48,874 bases of DNA from Candidatus Coproplasma stercoravium. GTDB lineage: Bacteria > Bacillota > Clostridia > Christensenellales > Borkfalkiaceae. A program made the translations under genes and the position numbers. Positions 31,046 through 40,673 of the stretch are shown here, piece after piece. Where the stretch lies: assembly GCA_018713165.1 (NCBI GenBank), contig DVFR01000047.1, forward strand, positions 1 through 48,874, read 5' to 3'. Below the pieces are notes generated by a model. The model ran no database searches, was not told where the DNA came from, and was given only the letters and a program-made list of their open reading frames with translations. How positions within the stretch are numbered: the stretch's first letter is position 1; the number at the start of each line of letters is the position of its first letter.

Positions 31046-31660
31046 TTGCTCCGCAAATTCAATAATTGTATTTTCTATTATACAAACCTTGGTTCTTCTG
31101 TTAGCGACGGCGACCGTGAGTTTAAAAATTGTAAATTTATAGGGACTGCTGCAAGCAATTTTGCTATCCAAGCGGCAAAAAATTTGACAGTCGAAAACTG
31201 TGAGTTTACAAACTGTGCCAGAGGAATTAACCTAATTAATACTGCCTGTGATGAACGACCTGCAGACAGAGTTATTGTAATTAAAAATAACGTTTTCAAC
31301 GGTATCACAGATGAAAAAGCAATAATACAGATTGCATATGGAAAATGTAGTTCCAAACATAGCACTCATGCTAATCAAACTGAGGCTGAAAAAATTCAGA
31401 GTGAAACACAACTGACCATAGAGGGAAATACTTTTAACGGTCTTGGTGAAGGTTTGGGTATAGTCCGCGTACATGACAGTATTGGCACATTGCAGGAACT
31501 AACTCAAGAAGTTGTAACTGAATTTGTAAATAATGTAACCTTTAAAAACAACAAGGTCAACTCGTCTATATCGCGCAACCAATATGTGATTGATGACGAC
31601 GGTAAATTTACTGAACAGGGCAAAAATCTTGTATCGCAACTTCTTGAAAAATTCAATTAA
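31046..31660 (+). pseudogene. Fragment of a right-handed beta-helix protein
   Basis: Open frame of 204 residues with the spaced repeats of parallel beta-helix/pectate-lyase-like folds: FKNCKFIGTAA, LTVENCEFTNCARGINLI, VIVIKNNVFNGI, LTIEGNTFNGLGEGLGIV, VTFKNNKVNSSI. The only upstream start is a TTG about 20 bases after the preceding terminator, without a ribosome binding site, signal peptide or promoter. It is probably the 3' part of a longer surface or phage-type protein. Composition is visibly more AT-rich than its neighbours. Its own terminator follows. It might be a real short protein, but I think not. Confidence 0.6.
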
Positions 31661-31670
31661 AAATATTGCA

Positions 31671-31702
31671 GGCACCCGCACGAAATGTGCGGGTGCCTTT
31701 TA
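31671..31702 (+). terminator. Terminator after the beta-helix fragment
   Basis: 11-bp stem GGCACCCGCAC/GTGCGGGTGCC and TTTT. Confidence 0.8.
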
Positions 31703-31774
31703 AGAACTAAGTAAAATCTTGATTTATATATTTATTTTTTAAATCAAATTCACAGGCATATATGCCAAAAATAA

Positions 31775-32446
31775 TTACTCTTTCCAGGTGAAATTTTCTT
31801 TGCCTGCAAACAGCTCGAAGTGATATTTTGCTATGCCTAAATCAACCTTTGCATAAAAGCCCACTCCGGGCACGGCTTCAACGACATTGTTTTCGTGCAG
31901 AATAAATTTAAACTTCTGCTGGTTGACGGCGGTGGGGGCAAGCAGCGCGCCTTTAACGCCTTCGGTGAACCACAGCGGCGCGTTTTCGGGCGCCTCGCAC
32001 ACCGTGTCCGCGCCCTTGCTCTTGTGCGGCGTGCCCTGCGTTTTGCCGTAGCCTACGGACACCACCAGCGCGAGTTTTTCGCCCCTTTCCGTTTTGTATG
32101 CGCCCGACACCTTTTTATAGGTCAGCGCAACCCAGCAGGTGTTCAGCCCGAGCGTCTGTGCGAACAGCACAAGCTCTTCACCGTAGTAACCGCACTTCTC
32201 CTGCAGATTGTCGCGCGCCCTGCCCACGAGCGCGAAATAGTTTTTAACGTTTTCGAACTTGCCGTAGTGCGCAAGGAAGCAGTCGAACGCCTCGGGCTCG
32301 TCGGCGACGAGCTGAAAGTTGAGTCCGCTGCGCGCGTTTATGTCGGCAATTTTTTCCTCAAGCGCGGACTTTACGTCCTTCGGAATGGGTTTGTCTTCGT
32401 AAGCGCGCACGGAGTGGCGCGCGTATGCGGCTTCCTGAAGTGTCAT
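31775..32446 (-). CDS. Nitroreductase-family flavoprotein
   Basis: 223 residues. FMN-binding nitroreductase fold: AAYARHSVRAYEDKPIPKD at the N-terminus (RHSVR phosphate-binding motif), GYYGEELVLFAQTLGLNTCWVALTYKK in the middle, and ALLAPTAVNQQKFKF near the C-terminus. It resembles the putative TM1586-type nitroreductases of Clostridia. Reduces nitro groups, quinones or flavins with NAD(P)H; the substrate is unknown. AAGGAGC precedes ATG. It lies downstream of mnmA on the same strand, 170 bases away. Confidence 0.9.
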   Translation of the reverse strand: MTLQEAAYARHSVRAYEDKPIPKDVKSALEEKIADINARSGLNFQLVADEPEAFDCFLAHYGKFENVKNYFALVGRARDNLQEKCGYYGEELVLFAQTLGLNTCWVALTYKKVSGAYKTERGEKLALVVSVGYGKTQGTPHKSKGADTVCEAPENAPLWFTEGVKGALLAPTAVNQQKFKFILHENNVVEAVPGVGFYAKVDLGIAKYHFELFAGKENFTWKE

Positions 32447-32502
32447 AACAAGCTCCTTATGGTTTTAATTTTTTAAGCTTTCTGCTCTGTTGTTTTTCAT
32501 GT

Positions 32503-32534
32503 CGCCGCCGCGCGCTTTTCTTCGCGCGGCGGCG
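32503..32534. terminator. Hairpin between mnmA and the nitroreductase gene
   Basis: 12-bp stem CGCCGCCGCGCG/CGCGCGGCGGCG, without a clear T-run, so termination is uncertain. Confidence 0.45.
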
Positions 32535-32614
32535 CTTAAATATCTTAATTTAAATATTTTATTTTAATTGCCGCGGCAATATGCCGCAACGAACGGCGTT
32601 TTAATAGCGGTATT

Positions 32615-33811
<1,197 letters not shown>

Positions 33812-33839
33812 TTATCAATTATAACACAAATAAAAGTGA

Positions 33840-33869
33840 TTGCAAATCGTAGCGGGGGTGTGGTATAAT
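33840..33869 (+). promoter_or_regulatory. Promoter upstream of the DUF4250 gene
   Basis: TTGCAA, 18-bp spacer, TGG-TATAAT (extended -10). The leader would include the 100-bp tandem repeat. Confidence 0.6.
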
Positions 33870-33917
33870 ATTTTTACGCGCCGGTGCTGCATACTTTGGC
33901 GGCGCGGCGTGCTTTTC

Positions 33918-34149
33918 GGGCTTTGCGTTGCGGCTTGCGCCGCAGGGAGATGAGAGCGCCTGCGCGCGTGATAAGTTATAAATTGCCCTTGCGGGCAACG
34001 TTATGGGCAAAGCCATGGGGCTTTGCGTTGCGGCTTGCGCCGCAGGGAGATGAGAGCGCCTGCGCGCGTGATAAGTTATAAATTGCCCTTGCGGGCGACG
34101 TTATGGGCAAAGCCATAGGGCTTTGCGTTGCGGCTTGCGCCGCAGGGAG
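33918..34149. repeat. 100-bp tandem repeat, 2.3 copies
   Basis: Units begin GGGCTTTGCGTTGCGG at 33918, 34018 and 34118; the first two are nearly identical (differences at one or two bases), and the third is cut short at the ribosome binding site of the next gene. Each full unit contains the GATAAGTTATAA-hairpin-CGTTATG module with stem TTGCCC/GGGCAA. Apart from a promoter at 33840 nothing else is seen in the gap from 33695. Confidence 0.85.
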
Positions 34150-34158
34150 GAAACAGGT

Positions 34159-34335
34159 TTGGATATGCCGAATGACGCGGCAATGCTCTTGTCGCTCGTG
34201 AATATGAAGCTGAGGGACGGTTCGCCCTCGCCCGAGGAGCTGTGCGAGGAGTGCGGCTGGGATTGCGCCGAGCTCTACAGGCGCCTCGCCTCAATCGGCT
34301 GCATTTACGACGAGGAGAAGAACAGATTTTATTGA
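34159..34335 (+). CDS. DUF4250 domain protein
   Basis: 58 residues, complete for the family: MPNDAAMLLSLVNMKLRDGSPSPEELCEECGWDCAELYRRLASIGCIYDEEKNRFY matches the DUF4250 pattern (P-x-D-x-x-M-L-L-S, N-x-K-L-R-D, Y-x-x-E-x-N-x-F). A helical, probably helix-turn-helix-like small protein of unknown function, common in Clostridia. I chose TTG at 34159 (GGGAGG 8 bases upstream); ATG at 34165 is 14 bases from it. The ribosome binding site is formed by the last repeat unit. Confidence 0.85.
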   Translation: MDMPNDAAMLLSLVNMKLRDGSPSPEELCEECGWDCAELYRRLASIGCIYDEEKNRFY

Positions 34336-34436
34336 GATTTCTTTTCGCGTTCTGTTTCTGCTTTTATTTTGTTGCGGCGCGCTATTCGCGTGCCGTCCGT
34401 TAAAAATTCCGCGTCAGATTGTGCGGAAAACAATAT

Positions 34437-34513
34437 CTACCTGTGGTGCAGCTGGATAACACGTCAGACTCCGACTCTGGAGACCCGCGGTTCGAATCCG
34501 CGCAGGTAGACCA
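34437..34513 (+). tRNA. tRNA-Arg (anticodon CCG)
   Basis: 77 bases with encoded CCA. Acceptor stem CTACCTG/CAGGTAG, D-arm around GTGC-AGCTGGATAA-CAC, anticodon stem TCAGA/TCTGG with loop CTCCGAC (anticodon CCG, decodes CGG), T-arm CGCGG-TTCGAAT-CCGCG. All stems pair, with one G-T. Confidence 0.95.
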
Positions 34514-34557
34514 AAAAGCCGAGGGGAGGGGCAAGCAGCCTCTCCCCTCGGCTTTTT
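34514..34557 (+). terminator. tRNA-Arg terminator
   Basis: AAAAAGCCGAGGGGAG with CTCCCCTCGGCTTTTT, starting right after the CCA end. Confidence 0.85.
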
Positions 34558-35061
34558 GAATCTGTTTGCGCAGTCGCTCAAAGCGCCTCGTTCGGGCTGT
34601 GCCGCGCAAGCGGCAAGCCCTGCCAGGGGCCCCTTCAGGGGTATGGCAGTATCCGCCGTAAAGCACGGCCGGCAAAGAGGGGCAGGCAGCCCCTCGCCTC
34701 GGCTTTTTGAATCTGTTTGCGCAGTCGCTCGAAACGCCTCGTTCGGGCTGTGCCGCTCAAGCGGCAAGCCCTGCCAGGGGCCCCTTCAGGGGTATGGCAG
34801 TATCCGCCGCAAACGTAGGGGCAGACTTTTGTCTGCCCCCTCGGCTTTTTAAATCTGTTTGTGCAGTCGCTCAAAGCGCCTCGTTCGGGCTGTGCCGCTC
34901 AAGCGGCAAGCCCTGCCAGGGGCCCCTTCAGGGGTATGGCAGTATCCGCCGTAAATGTAGGGGCAGACTTTTGTCTGCCCCCTCGGCTTTTTGAATCTGT
35001 TTGCGCAGTCGCTCGAAGCGCCTCGTTCGGGCTGTGCCGCGCAAGCGGCAAGCCCTGCCGG
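34547..35061. repeat. Tandem array of 142-151-bp hairpin units after tRNA-Arg
   Basis: About 3.5 copies. Units start at CTCGGCTTTTT at 34547, 34698, 34840 and 34982. Each holds AATCTGTTTG-GCAGTCGCTC, a GCCGC-CAA-GCGGC hairpin, GCCAGGGGCCCC-TTCAGGGG, and ends in a terminator-like hairpin before the next CTCGGCTTTTT. The end hairpin is GGGGCAGAC/GTCTGCCCC in units 2 and 3 but a different paired sequence in unit 1. The minus strand stays open over several units but shows no protein family. The remaining gap to 35353 holds a TTGACA box (35121), a GCATATATGC palindrome (35287-35296) and nothing else. Confidence 0.8.
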
Positions 35062-35353
35062 CAAGCCGTATTTGTTGTATTTTTAATATTTTTCTTATCT
35101 GCAATTTTTTAAAATGCTCATTGACAAAATATATATAAGGGTGTACCATAATTATGGACGGAAACATGCGCCAACGGCTGCAAAAATGCAAAACGCCATA
35201 CAAAAAATCTGTTTCCCCGCTGAAATTTTTGTTTCGTGTTCTGCCGCTAAGGCGCAGAAAATTACTGCTCATTTTGTGATTGACCCGCATATATGCCCCA
35301 ATTAACGGCAAAAAATGCGCGGATAAATAATTAAAAATTCCTTTTGGGAGGTT

Positions 35354-36883
35354 ATGATGATAAAATACGACGCGGTCGTCATAGGCGCCGGCAACGGCGG
35401 ACTTGTAGCCGCAATCAGACTTCTGCAGGGCGGAGCCAAAGTTCTGCTCGTGGAAAAGCATAATATACCCGGCGGCTTTGCAACGAGTTTCCGCCGCGGC
35501 AGGTTCGAGTTCGAGGCTTCGCTGCACGAACTCAACGACTTCGGCACCGCCGACAATGCGGGCGACGTGCGCACCCTCTTCGACGAGCTCGGCGTCACCG
35601 ACAAGATTGACTGGATAGAGATTCCCGAGGCTTACAGGGTAATCTCCCGTTCGGAGGGCTACGACGCGACCATGCCGTTCGGCATAGAGGCGTTCATCAA
35701 AAAGATGGAAAAGTACTGCCCCGGTTCGGAGCCCTCGGTGAGAAAGTTCTTTCAGCTCGCCGACGATATCCGCACCGCGCAGGCGTACACCAACTCGGTA
35801 AACGGCAATACCGACTCCAAACTCATGGTAAAAAAATACGGCAACTTCGTGCGCACGGGCTCGTACTCTGTGAACGAGGTGCTCGCCGCGCTCAAAATGC
35901 CGCAGAAGGCGGCGGATATCCTCAATGCATACTGGTGCTATCTCGGCGCGCACTGCGACGATTTGAGCTTTATCCACTACGCCTCCATGGTTATCCGCTA
36001 CATCTCCCGCGGGGCGAGCATGCCCAAGGCGCGCTCGCACGAGATTTCGCTCGCGCTCGCCGAGAGGATATACGAACTCGGCGGCGACATACTCTACAAC
36101 ACCGAGGCGGTGAAGATACTCACCGACGAAAAGGACGGCGGCGTTGCGGGCGTCGTTCTCTCCGACGGCACCCACATACAGACGAGGCACGTCATAGCCA
36201 ATTGCGCGCCGCACGTCGTGTTCGGCCAGATGATGGACAAGGTGCCCGAATCTGAGATAAGGGCGACCAACGCGCGCAAGTTTGCCGGCAGGGGCTTCAC
36301 GCTCTTCCTCGGGCTCAACAAGTCCGCCGACGAACTCGGCATACAAAACCACAACTATTTCCTGTACGACACCATGAACACCGCCGCGCAGTACGAGGCG
36401 ATGAAGACGATAGAGGGCAACAGCGTGCAGGCGACGGTATGCCTCAACCGCGCATACCCCGAGTGCTCGCCCGAGGGCACGAGCATGCTCTATTTCACCA
36501 CGCTGTATATGACCGACTGCTGGGCGAAGGTTTCCCCGCGCGACTACTACAAGGTTAAAAACGGGGTTGCCGACAGAATGATAAGGCGTTTCGAGGAGGA
36601 CACGGGCGCGAAGATTCGCGACAGCATAGAGGAGATTTCAATCGCCGCGCCCATGACGTACGCGCGCTACTGCGGGCACCCGCAGGGCGTTATATACGGC
36701 TACGAGTCGCAGTACTGGGACGGGCTCACGCCCCGCCTCATGATGATGGGGGAGGACCACAAAGTGCGCGGGCTGCGCTTTGCGGGCGGCTATTCCATGC
36801 GCCTTTCGGGCTATTCCAGCGCATATTTCTCGGGCGACATAACCGGCCGCCAGACGGTCGGCGACATAAAGAGGGAGGGCTGA
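35354..36883 (+). CDS. FAD-dependent oxidoreductase, phytoene-desaturase-like
   Basis: 509 residues. N-terminal FAD dinucleotide motif VIGAGNGGLVAAIRLLQGG (about 9-27) with VEKHNIPGGFATSFRRG, as in the phytoene dehydrogenase/CrtI superfamily, and a C-terminal FAD-contacting stretch around GLRFAGGYSMRLSGYSSAYFSG. No carotenoid genes are present, so pigment synthesis is not implied. The partner 4 bases downstream encodes an NAD(P)H-type flavin/2Fe-2S reductase, so this may be the oxidase/reductase half of a two-protein redox system. Two start codons (ATGATG) follow GGGAGG. Confidence 0.85.
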   Translation: MMIKYDAVVIGAGNGGLVAAIRLLQGGAKVLLVEKHNIPGGFATSFRRGRFEFEASLHELNDFGTADNAGDVRTLFDELGVTDKIDWIEIPEAYRVISRSEGYDATMPFGIEAFIKKMEKYCPGSEPSVRKFFQLADDIRTAQAYTNSVNGNTDSKLMVKKYGNFVRTGSYSVNEVLAALKMPQKAADILNAYWCYLGAHCDDLSFIHYASMVIRYISRGASMPKARSHEISLALAERIYELGGDILYNTEAVKILTDEKDGGVAGVVLSDGTHIQTRHVIANCAPHVVFGQMMDKVPESEIRATNARKFAGRGFTLFLGLNKSADELGIQNHNYFLYDTMNTAAQYEAMKTIEGNSVQATVCLNRAYPECSPEGTSMLYFTTLYMTDCWAKVSPRDYYKVKNGVADRMIRRFEEDTGAKIRDSIEEISIAAPMTYARYCGHPQGVIYGYESQYWDGLTPRLMMMGEDHKVRGLRFAGGYSMRLSGYSSAYFSGDITGRQTVGDIKREG

Positions 36884-36887
36884 AACC

Positions 36888-38033
36888 ATGGCATATAAAT
36901 TCAGAAAACAGATTTTCGGTTTTATGGACCTTTTAAGGTTCAAAAAGATGGTGCCCGCGCGCAGGCAGAAGCTTGCCGAGGGCTCTGATAAGCCGCTGCC
37001 CAAGTCGTACGCCGTAAACCGCACGGCAAAAATTCTCCACCCCGGCAAACAGACGGCCGTCCTCGTCGAAATTATCGAGGAAACTGCCGATACCAAGACC
37101 TTCGTGTTCTCCGCCGAGCGCCCCTTCTACTTCCGCGCTGGGCAGTATATAACCGTCGGGTGCAGGATAGGCGCAAGCTTCGCATCCCGCCCGTACGCAA
37201 TTTCTTCCTCTCCCGAAGCCGCCCTCGGCGGCAGGTTCTCGGTAACTATTAAAAAATGCGGCTTTTTCAGCGGATATATGTGCGACAGCGCAGCCGTCGG
37301 CGATTCGTTCACCGTGGGCGAGCCGTCGGGCGAATTCTGCCGCGAGCCGTTGAAGGACGCGCCCCACATCGTCGCCGTTGCGGGCGGTAGCGGCATAACG
37401 CCCTTCTACAGCATGGCTCAGTCGCTCAAAGACGGCACGGAGGAGGGAACGCTCACCATACTTTACGGCGCCAACCGCGAGAGCGAAATTATCTTCAAAG
37501 ACGCGCTCGACAACCTCTCGTGCGACAAAGTAAAGGTCGTGTACGTCCTCAGCGAAGAGGATAAGGAGGGCTACGAGCACGGCTTCATCAGCGCGGACAT
37601 AATAAAAAAGTATGCGCAGGGCGACTTTACCCTCATGATATGCGGCCCGCAGGCGCTCTATAAATACGCCGATACCGAATATAAAAAGCTCGGGCTGGAG
37701 GCCCGCAGGATAAAAAAGGAGGCGCAGTGCGTCGGCACGCGCGACGCCGCCCCCGCAAAATACAAGCTCACCGTGCATATCGGCTTCGAAAAGTTCGTCG
37801 TCGAAGCCGACTCGCGCGAGACCCTGCTCGTCGCCATGGAGCGCGCGGGGCTGGAAGTTCCCGCAAAGTGCCGCGCGGGCGGCTGCGGCTTCTGCCACAG
37901 CAGGCTCATCTCAGGCAAGTTCAGCATAGCCGGCGCCGACAAGCGCCGCCTTGCCGATAAAAAATTCGGCTACATTCACCCTTGCTGCACCTATCCCGAT
38001 TCGGATATGGAGATTGACGTTCCGAGGGGATAA
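36888..38033 (+). CDS. Flavin reductase with C-terminal 2Fe-2S ferredoxin domain
   Basis: 381 residues. Order: N-terminal basic helix (1-45), FAD-binding barrel (about 48-150, RPYAISSSP at 101-109), NAD(P)-binding domain (about 158-275, AVAGGSGITPF at 164-173 and ICGPQALY), plant-type ferredoxin (about 290-381; Cys328, Cys333, Cys336, and Cys366 or Cys367). This is the class I oxygenase-reductase/CDP-6-deoxy-reductase layout. The N-terminal helix may dock on the partner flavoprotein encoded just upstream. It would pass electrons from NAD(P)H through FAD and the cluster. Substrate unknown; terminator follows. Confidence 0.88.
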   Translation: MAYKFRKQIFGFMDLLRFKKMVPARRQKLAEGSDKPLPKSYAVNRTAKILHPGKQTAVLVEIIEETADTKTFVFSAERPFYFRAGQYITVGCRIGASFASRPYAISSSPEAALGGRFSVTIKKCGFFSGYMCDSAAVGDSFTVGEPSGEFCREPLKDAPHIVAVAGGSGITPFYSMAQSLKDGTEEGTLTILYGANRESEIIFKDALDNLSCDKVKVVYVLSEEDKEGYEHGFISADIIKKYAQGDFTLMICGPQALYKYADTEYKKLGLEARRIKKEAQCVGTRDAAPAKYKLTVHIGFEKFVVEADSRETLLVAMERAGLEVPAKCRAGGCGFCHSRLISGKFSIAGADKRRLADKKFGYIHPCCTYPDSDMEIDVPRG

Positions 38034-38065
38034 AATTAATTTTTATTAAATTTTAATTGAATTTA

Positions 38066-38104
38066 ATTTTTTGCCGCCGCGAATTTCCGCGGCGGCAATT
38101 TTAA
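38066..38104 (+). terminator. Terminator after the flavin reductase
   Basis: TTGCCGCCGCG/CGCGGCGGCAA with AT flanks extending the stem (AATTTT side), in a T-rich setting. Confidence 0.7.
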
Positions 38105-38279
38105 AATTTTTACGCGCATTTCTGCGCAAGGAACGGTCGGGCGTCAACTGCATTTCTGCACCCGTGCCGCCTTATGCTCTCAATATTTGCGGCATATTGT
38201 GCGGTCTACCGCGGGTAGAGCGCAAATTTTATGCAGCGTGAACGATAGTGTCGTGCAATTTATAAAGGCGTGTGATATA

Positions 38280-38556
38280 CTGTAAGGGATTAATACGAAT
38301 CCGATTTAAAGCGTGGATATCACGGCACTATCTGCGTTAAAGCCCTTGCCAATACGTCGTTGTATTGCCTGCGGGCTTTGCCTTGATTTTGCCGCAATCT
38401 GCCCGCTTTAAATTGCTTTGCACCTTTAAATAGCGCATTTTGCGGTGAATTGGCGCGATGACGAAGCAGCAATACTCTTGCGGTATTGCAATGAGGAAGA
38501 ACGCCAAGGCATGCAAAAGGCGCATTTAAAGGCGGGTTCGTTTTATTCCCTTACAG
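38280..38556. mobile_element. 277-bp MITE-like element with TA duplication
   Basis: Terminal inverted repeats: CTGTAAGGGATTAATACGAA at the left and, inverted, CTGTAAGGGAATAAAACGAA at the right (2 differences in 20), with weaker pairing inside. TA flanks both ends (38278-38279 and 38557-38558). No gene fits. The ends and the TA suggest an IS630/Tc1-mariner-like transposase in trans (inference). Between 38105 and 38277 only a GCGGCATATTGTGCGG copy (38189) is noted. Confidence 0.75.
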
Positions 38557-38643
38557 TAGAATGAAATAAAAGGAGGGCGCGGCGTGTCCGCGCGGCGCAA
38601 AAATAATAAATAATAAATCGGATTTTTTGCGCGATATTTTTTT

Positions 38644-39135
38644 ATGAAACTCAGCGAAAAACTCGTATCTCTCCGCAGGGCGAGCGGAATGACGCAGGAT
38701 GAGCTTGCGGCAAAACTCTTCGTCACCCGCACCGCCGTTTCAAAGTGGGAGAACGACAAGGGATATCCGGGGATTGACAGCCTAAAACTTTTGTCGCAGG
38801 TGTACAATATCAGCCTCGACGAGCTCATCTCCGACGACGACGTGGTTGCGGCGCAAAAGGCAAAAAAGAGGCGTTCGCGCATATACTATTGGTGCGCCGT
38901 CGCCTGCCTCGTGCTCGCCGTCGCCTTTACGCTCGCGGCGCATTTTTCGCATATCCCGTGGTTTATAATTCCGGGCGGCGCGTCCGTTCTCGGCTACGTC
39001 GCGTTCGCGTTTGCCACAAAACCCGTGCTCAGCGGAATGTCGCACGCCGACTTTGTCCGCTATATCGCCAGCCGCGCGGTAGTGCTTTTAATAGTGGTGG
39101 GCGTGCTCATATCGACAGCCATCCAGACCTTCTGA
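38644..39135 (+). CDS. Membrane-anchored XRE-family regulator
   Basis: 163 residues. N-terminal helix-turn-helix (about 4-58, MTQDELAAKLFVTRTAVSKWENDKGYPGIDSLKLLSQVYNISLDELI), a Lys/Arg hinge (AQKAKKRRSR), then three hydrophobic helices (about 80-98, 102-120, 140-160). This is a frequent Clostridia layout; the membrane part may sense envelope stress, but the target is unknown. It is the first gene after the MITE-like element, which may have supplied or cut its promoter. Strong terminator downstream. The ribosome binding site is poor. Confidence 0.85.
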   Translation: MKLSEKLVSLRRASGMTQDELAAKLFVTRTAVSKWENDKGYPGIDSLKLLSQVYNISLDELISDDDVVAAQKAKKRRSRIYYWCAVACLVLAVAFTLAAHFSHIPWFIIPGGASVLGYVAFAFATKPVLSGMSHADFVRYIASRAVVLLIVVGVLISTAIQTF

Positions 39136-39181
39136 TAGCGCAAAATTTTAAGAATAACTTATAGAACTGCAATTTTGTAGT

Positions 39182-39219
39182 GCCCCGCCGCGCGAAAACA
39201 TAGCGCGGCGGGGCTTTTT
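39182..39219 (+). terminator. Terminator after the membrane-anchored regulator
   Basis: 12-bp stem GCCCCGCCGCGC/GCGCGGCGGGGC followed by TTTTTA. Confidence 0.85.
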
Positions 39220-39322
39220 ACAATGTATTTTTGTGCGGCGGCGGGGGCAATAATTATAAAAAAGTATAAGCAAAGGGTATACGGGTATAAGAAATAATTA
39301 AGTTTCTGCGCCGTTCTATCGT

Positions 39323-39351
39323 TTGACAGAGTGCAAACTTTGGCGTAAAAT
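39323..39351 (+). promoter_or_regulatory. Probable promoter of the ATP synthase operon
   Basis: TTGACA, 17-bp spacer, TAAAAT, giving a leader of about 370 bases before atpB. The leader contains a CGGGCATATGTCCCG palindrome (39436-39450) and a repeated word CGCCCTGCGGTAAA (39565 and 39630) that flanks a possible stem. No gene is seen between 39136 and 39729. Confidence 0.55.
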
Positions 39352-39729
39352 AGCCGTGAATTGACAGGTGGGAAAATGTTCTGCGCCACACCTTCCGGCG
39401 CGGAGAAAAAGAGCAACGTTTCCGGCGCATTGCGGCGGGCATATGTCCCGTTCGGCGGCGGGAATTATGCCGTATTGCGGGCGTCGTTTTTCTGCCATCA
39501 GCGAAAAGCGCCTTATGCGGCGCTTTAAAGTTGTGTAATTAGTTGCGCCCGCAACTAATTTTACCCGCCCTGCGGTAAAGCGCAGCGGGCAAAAGCTGCG
39601 CGATATGCGCGTGCGGGGGGGCATCGTCCGCCCTGCGGTAAAATATAAGCGGCGGTAAAATATATTTTGGCGGATATATTTATATAAATAAGGTTTAAAA
39701 AGCCGCCTGTGGCGGCACAGTGGGGTTCT

Positions 39730-40590
39730 ATGAAAACCGTTAAAAAACCTGTAAATAAAAAATACATAATAATTGCGGCGGTGGTGCTGGTACTTGTGGC
39801 AGTGCTTGTCGCCGCATTCCTCGTCGGCTCGCAGCCGCGGTCGGGTTCAGTCTCCGACGAGCTGACCGACGCCGTGCTCCACGAGGAGAAAAAGGTAAAC
39901 CTGTTCGGCTGGGAGGTCAATCCCGCGGTCATTTCGGCGTTCATCGTAACGGCAATTCTGCTGATATTCGCCGTATGCGTGCGCGTGTTCGCCCTGCCCC
40001 GCTTTAAAGAGGTGCCCGGCAAATTCCAGCTCGTCATTGAAAAGCTCGTAGATTTCTTCGACAATATGGCGCGCACCAACAGTCCCCATTCCAACGGCTT
40101 TCTGGGCTGCTACATCTTCAGCGCGGGCTGCTATATCTGCATAGGCACTCTCTTCGAGCTTTTAGGCATTCAGGTGATGGCGACGAACGGCTATCCCGTA
40201 ACGCTCCCCGCCCCGCTCTCCGATATCAACGCGGCGATTGCCATGGGCTTTATGAGCTACCTCGTAATTCTCGTCGGCGGCATAGTAAAGAGCGGCGCGC
40301 GCGGCCTTGGGCTGGCGCTCAAAGAGTTCTCGCTCCCCATCTCCATGAGCTTCCGCTTATTCGGCGCGCTTCTTTCGGGACTGCTCGTCACCGAGCTCGT
40401 CTACTACACGATTTCGCTCAGCATAGTGCTCCCCGTAGTCGTGGGCGTGCTCTTCACCCTTCTGCACGCGCTCATTCAGACGTATGTCCTCGTCGTCCTC
40501 ACCGCAACATACTTCGGCGAGGTTACCGAGCCTAGGGCGCATAGCACGGCAAAGAAGAAGAGGGGCAAAAGGGCGCTCAAGGCGGCGTAA
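39730..40590 (+). CDS. atpB: ATP synthase Fo subunit a
   Basis: 286 residues. The proton-channel helix with the essential arginine is present (PISMSFRLFGALLSGLLV), and LHALIQTYVLVVLTATYFGE closes the domain. An extra N-terminal transmembrane helix (about 10-32, IIIAAVVLVLVAVLVAAFLVG) with a soluble linker precedes the usual start (VNLFGWEVNPAVISAFIVTA), and the tail is basic. ATG at 39730 has GTGGGG upstream; an earlier GTG lacks a site. First gene of the atp operon. Confidence 0.93.
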   Translation: MKTVKKPVNKKYIIIAAVVLVLVAVLVAAFLVGSQPRSGSVSDELTDAVLHEEKKVNLFGWEVNPAVISAFIVTAILLIFAVCVRVFALPRFKEVPGKFQLVIEKLVDFFDNMARTNSPHSNGFLGCYIFSAGCYICIGTLFELLGIQVMATNGYPVTLPAPLSDINAAIAMGFMSYLVILVGGIVKSGARGLGLALKEFSLPISMSFRLFGALLSGLLVTELVYYTISLSIVLPVVVGVLFTLLHALIQTYVLVVLTATYFGEVTEPRAHSTAKKKRGKRALKAA

Positions 40591-40673
40591 AATATCTGCA
40601 TAAAATAATTAAAAAAATATTTGTAAAAATATTTTATAAATTAAAAAACGCGCGGCAATATGCCGCGTTCAGC

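Noticed and set aside
34414-35064. Minus-strand frames across the tandem array (repeated RRFERLRKQIQKAE)
   Set aside because: The repeat unit is not a constant multiple of three and frames change between units; the tRNA and terminator structure explains the region better.
34928-36352. 474-residue open frame on the minus strand opposite the flavoprotein gene
   Set aside because: Shadow of a GC-rich real gene; the frame even runs through the tandem hairpin array and shows no conserved motif.
38280-38556. Structured RNA such as 6S, RNase P RNA or tmRNA
   Set aside because: The long end pairing first suggested an RNA, but no conserved core of those RNAs is present, and the TA-flanked inverted ends fit a MITE better.
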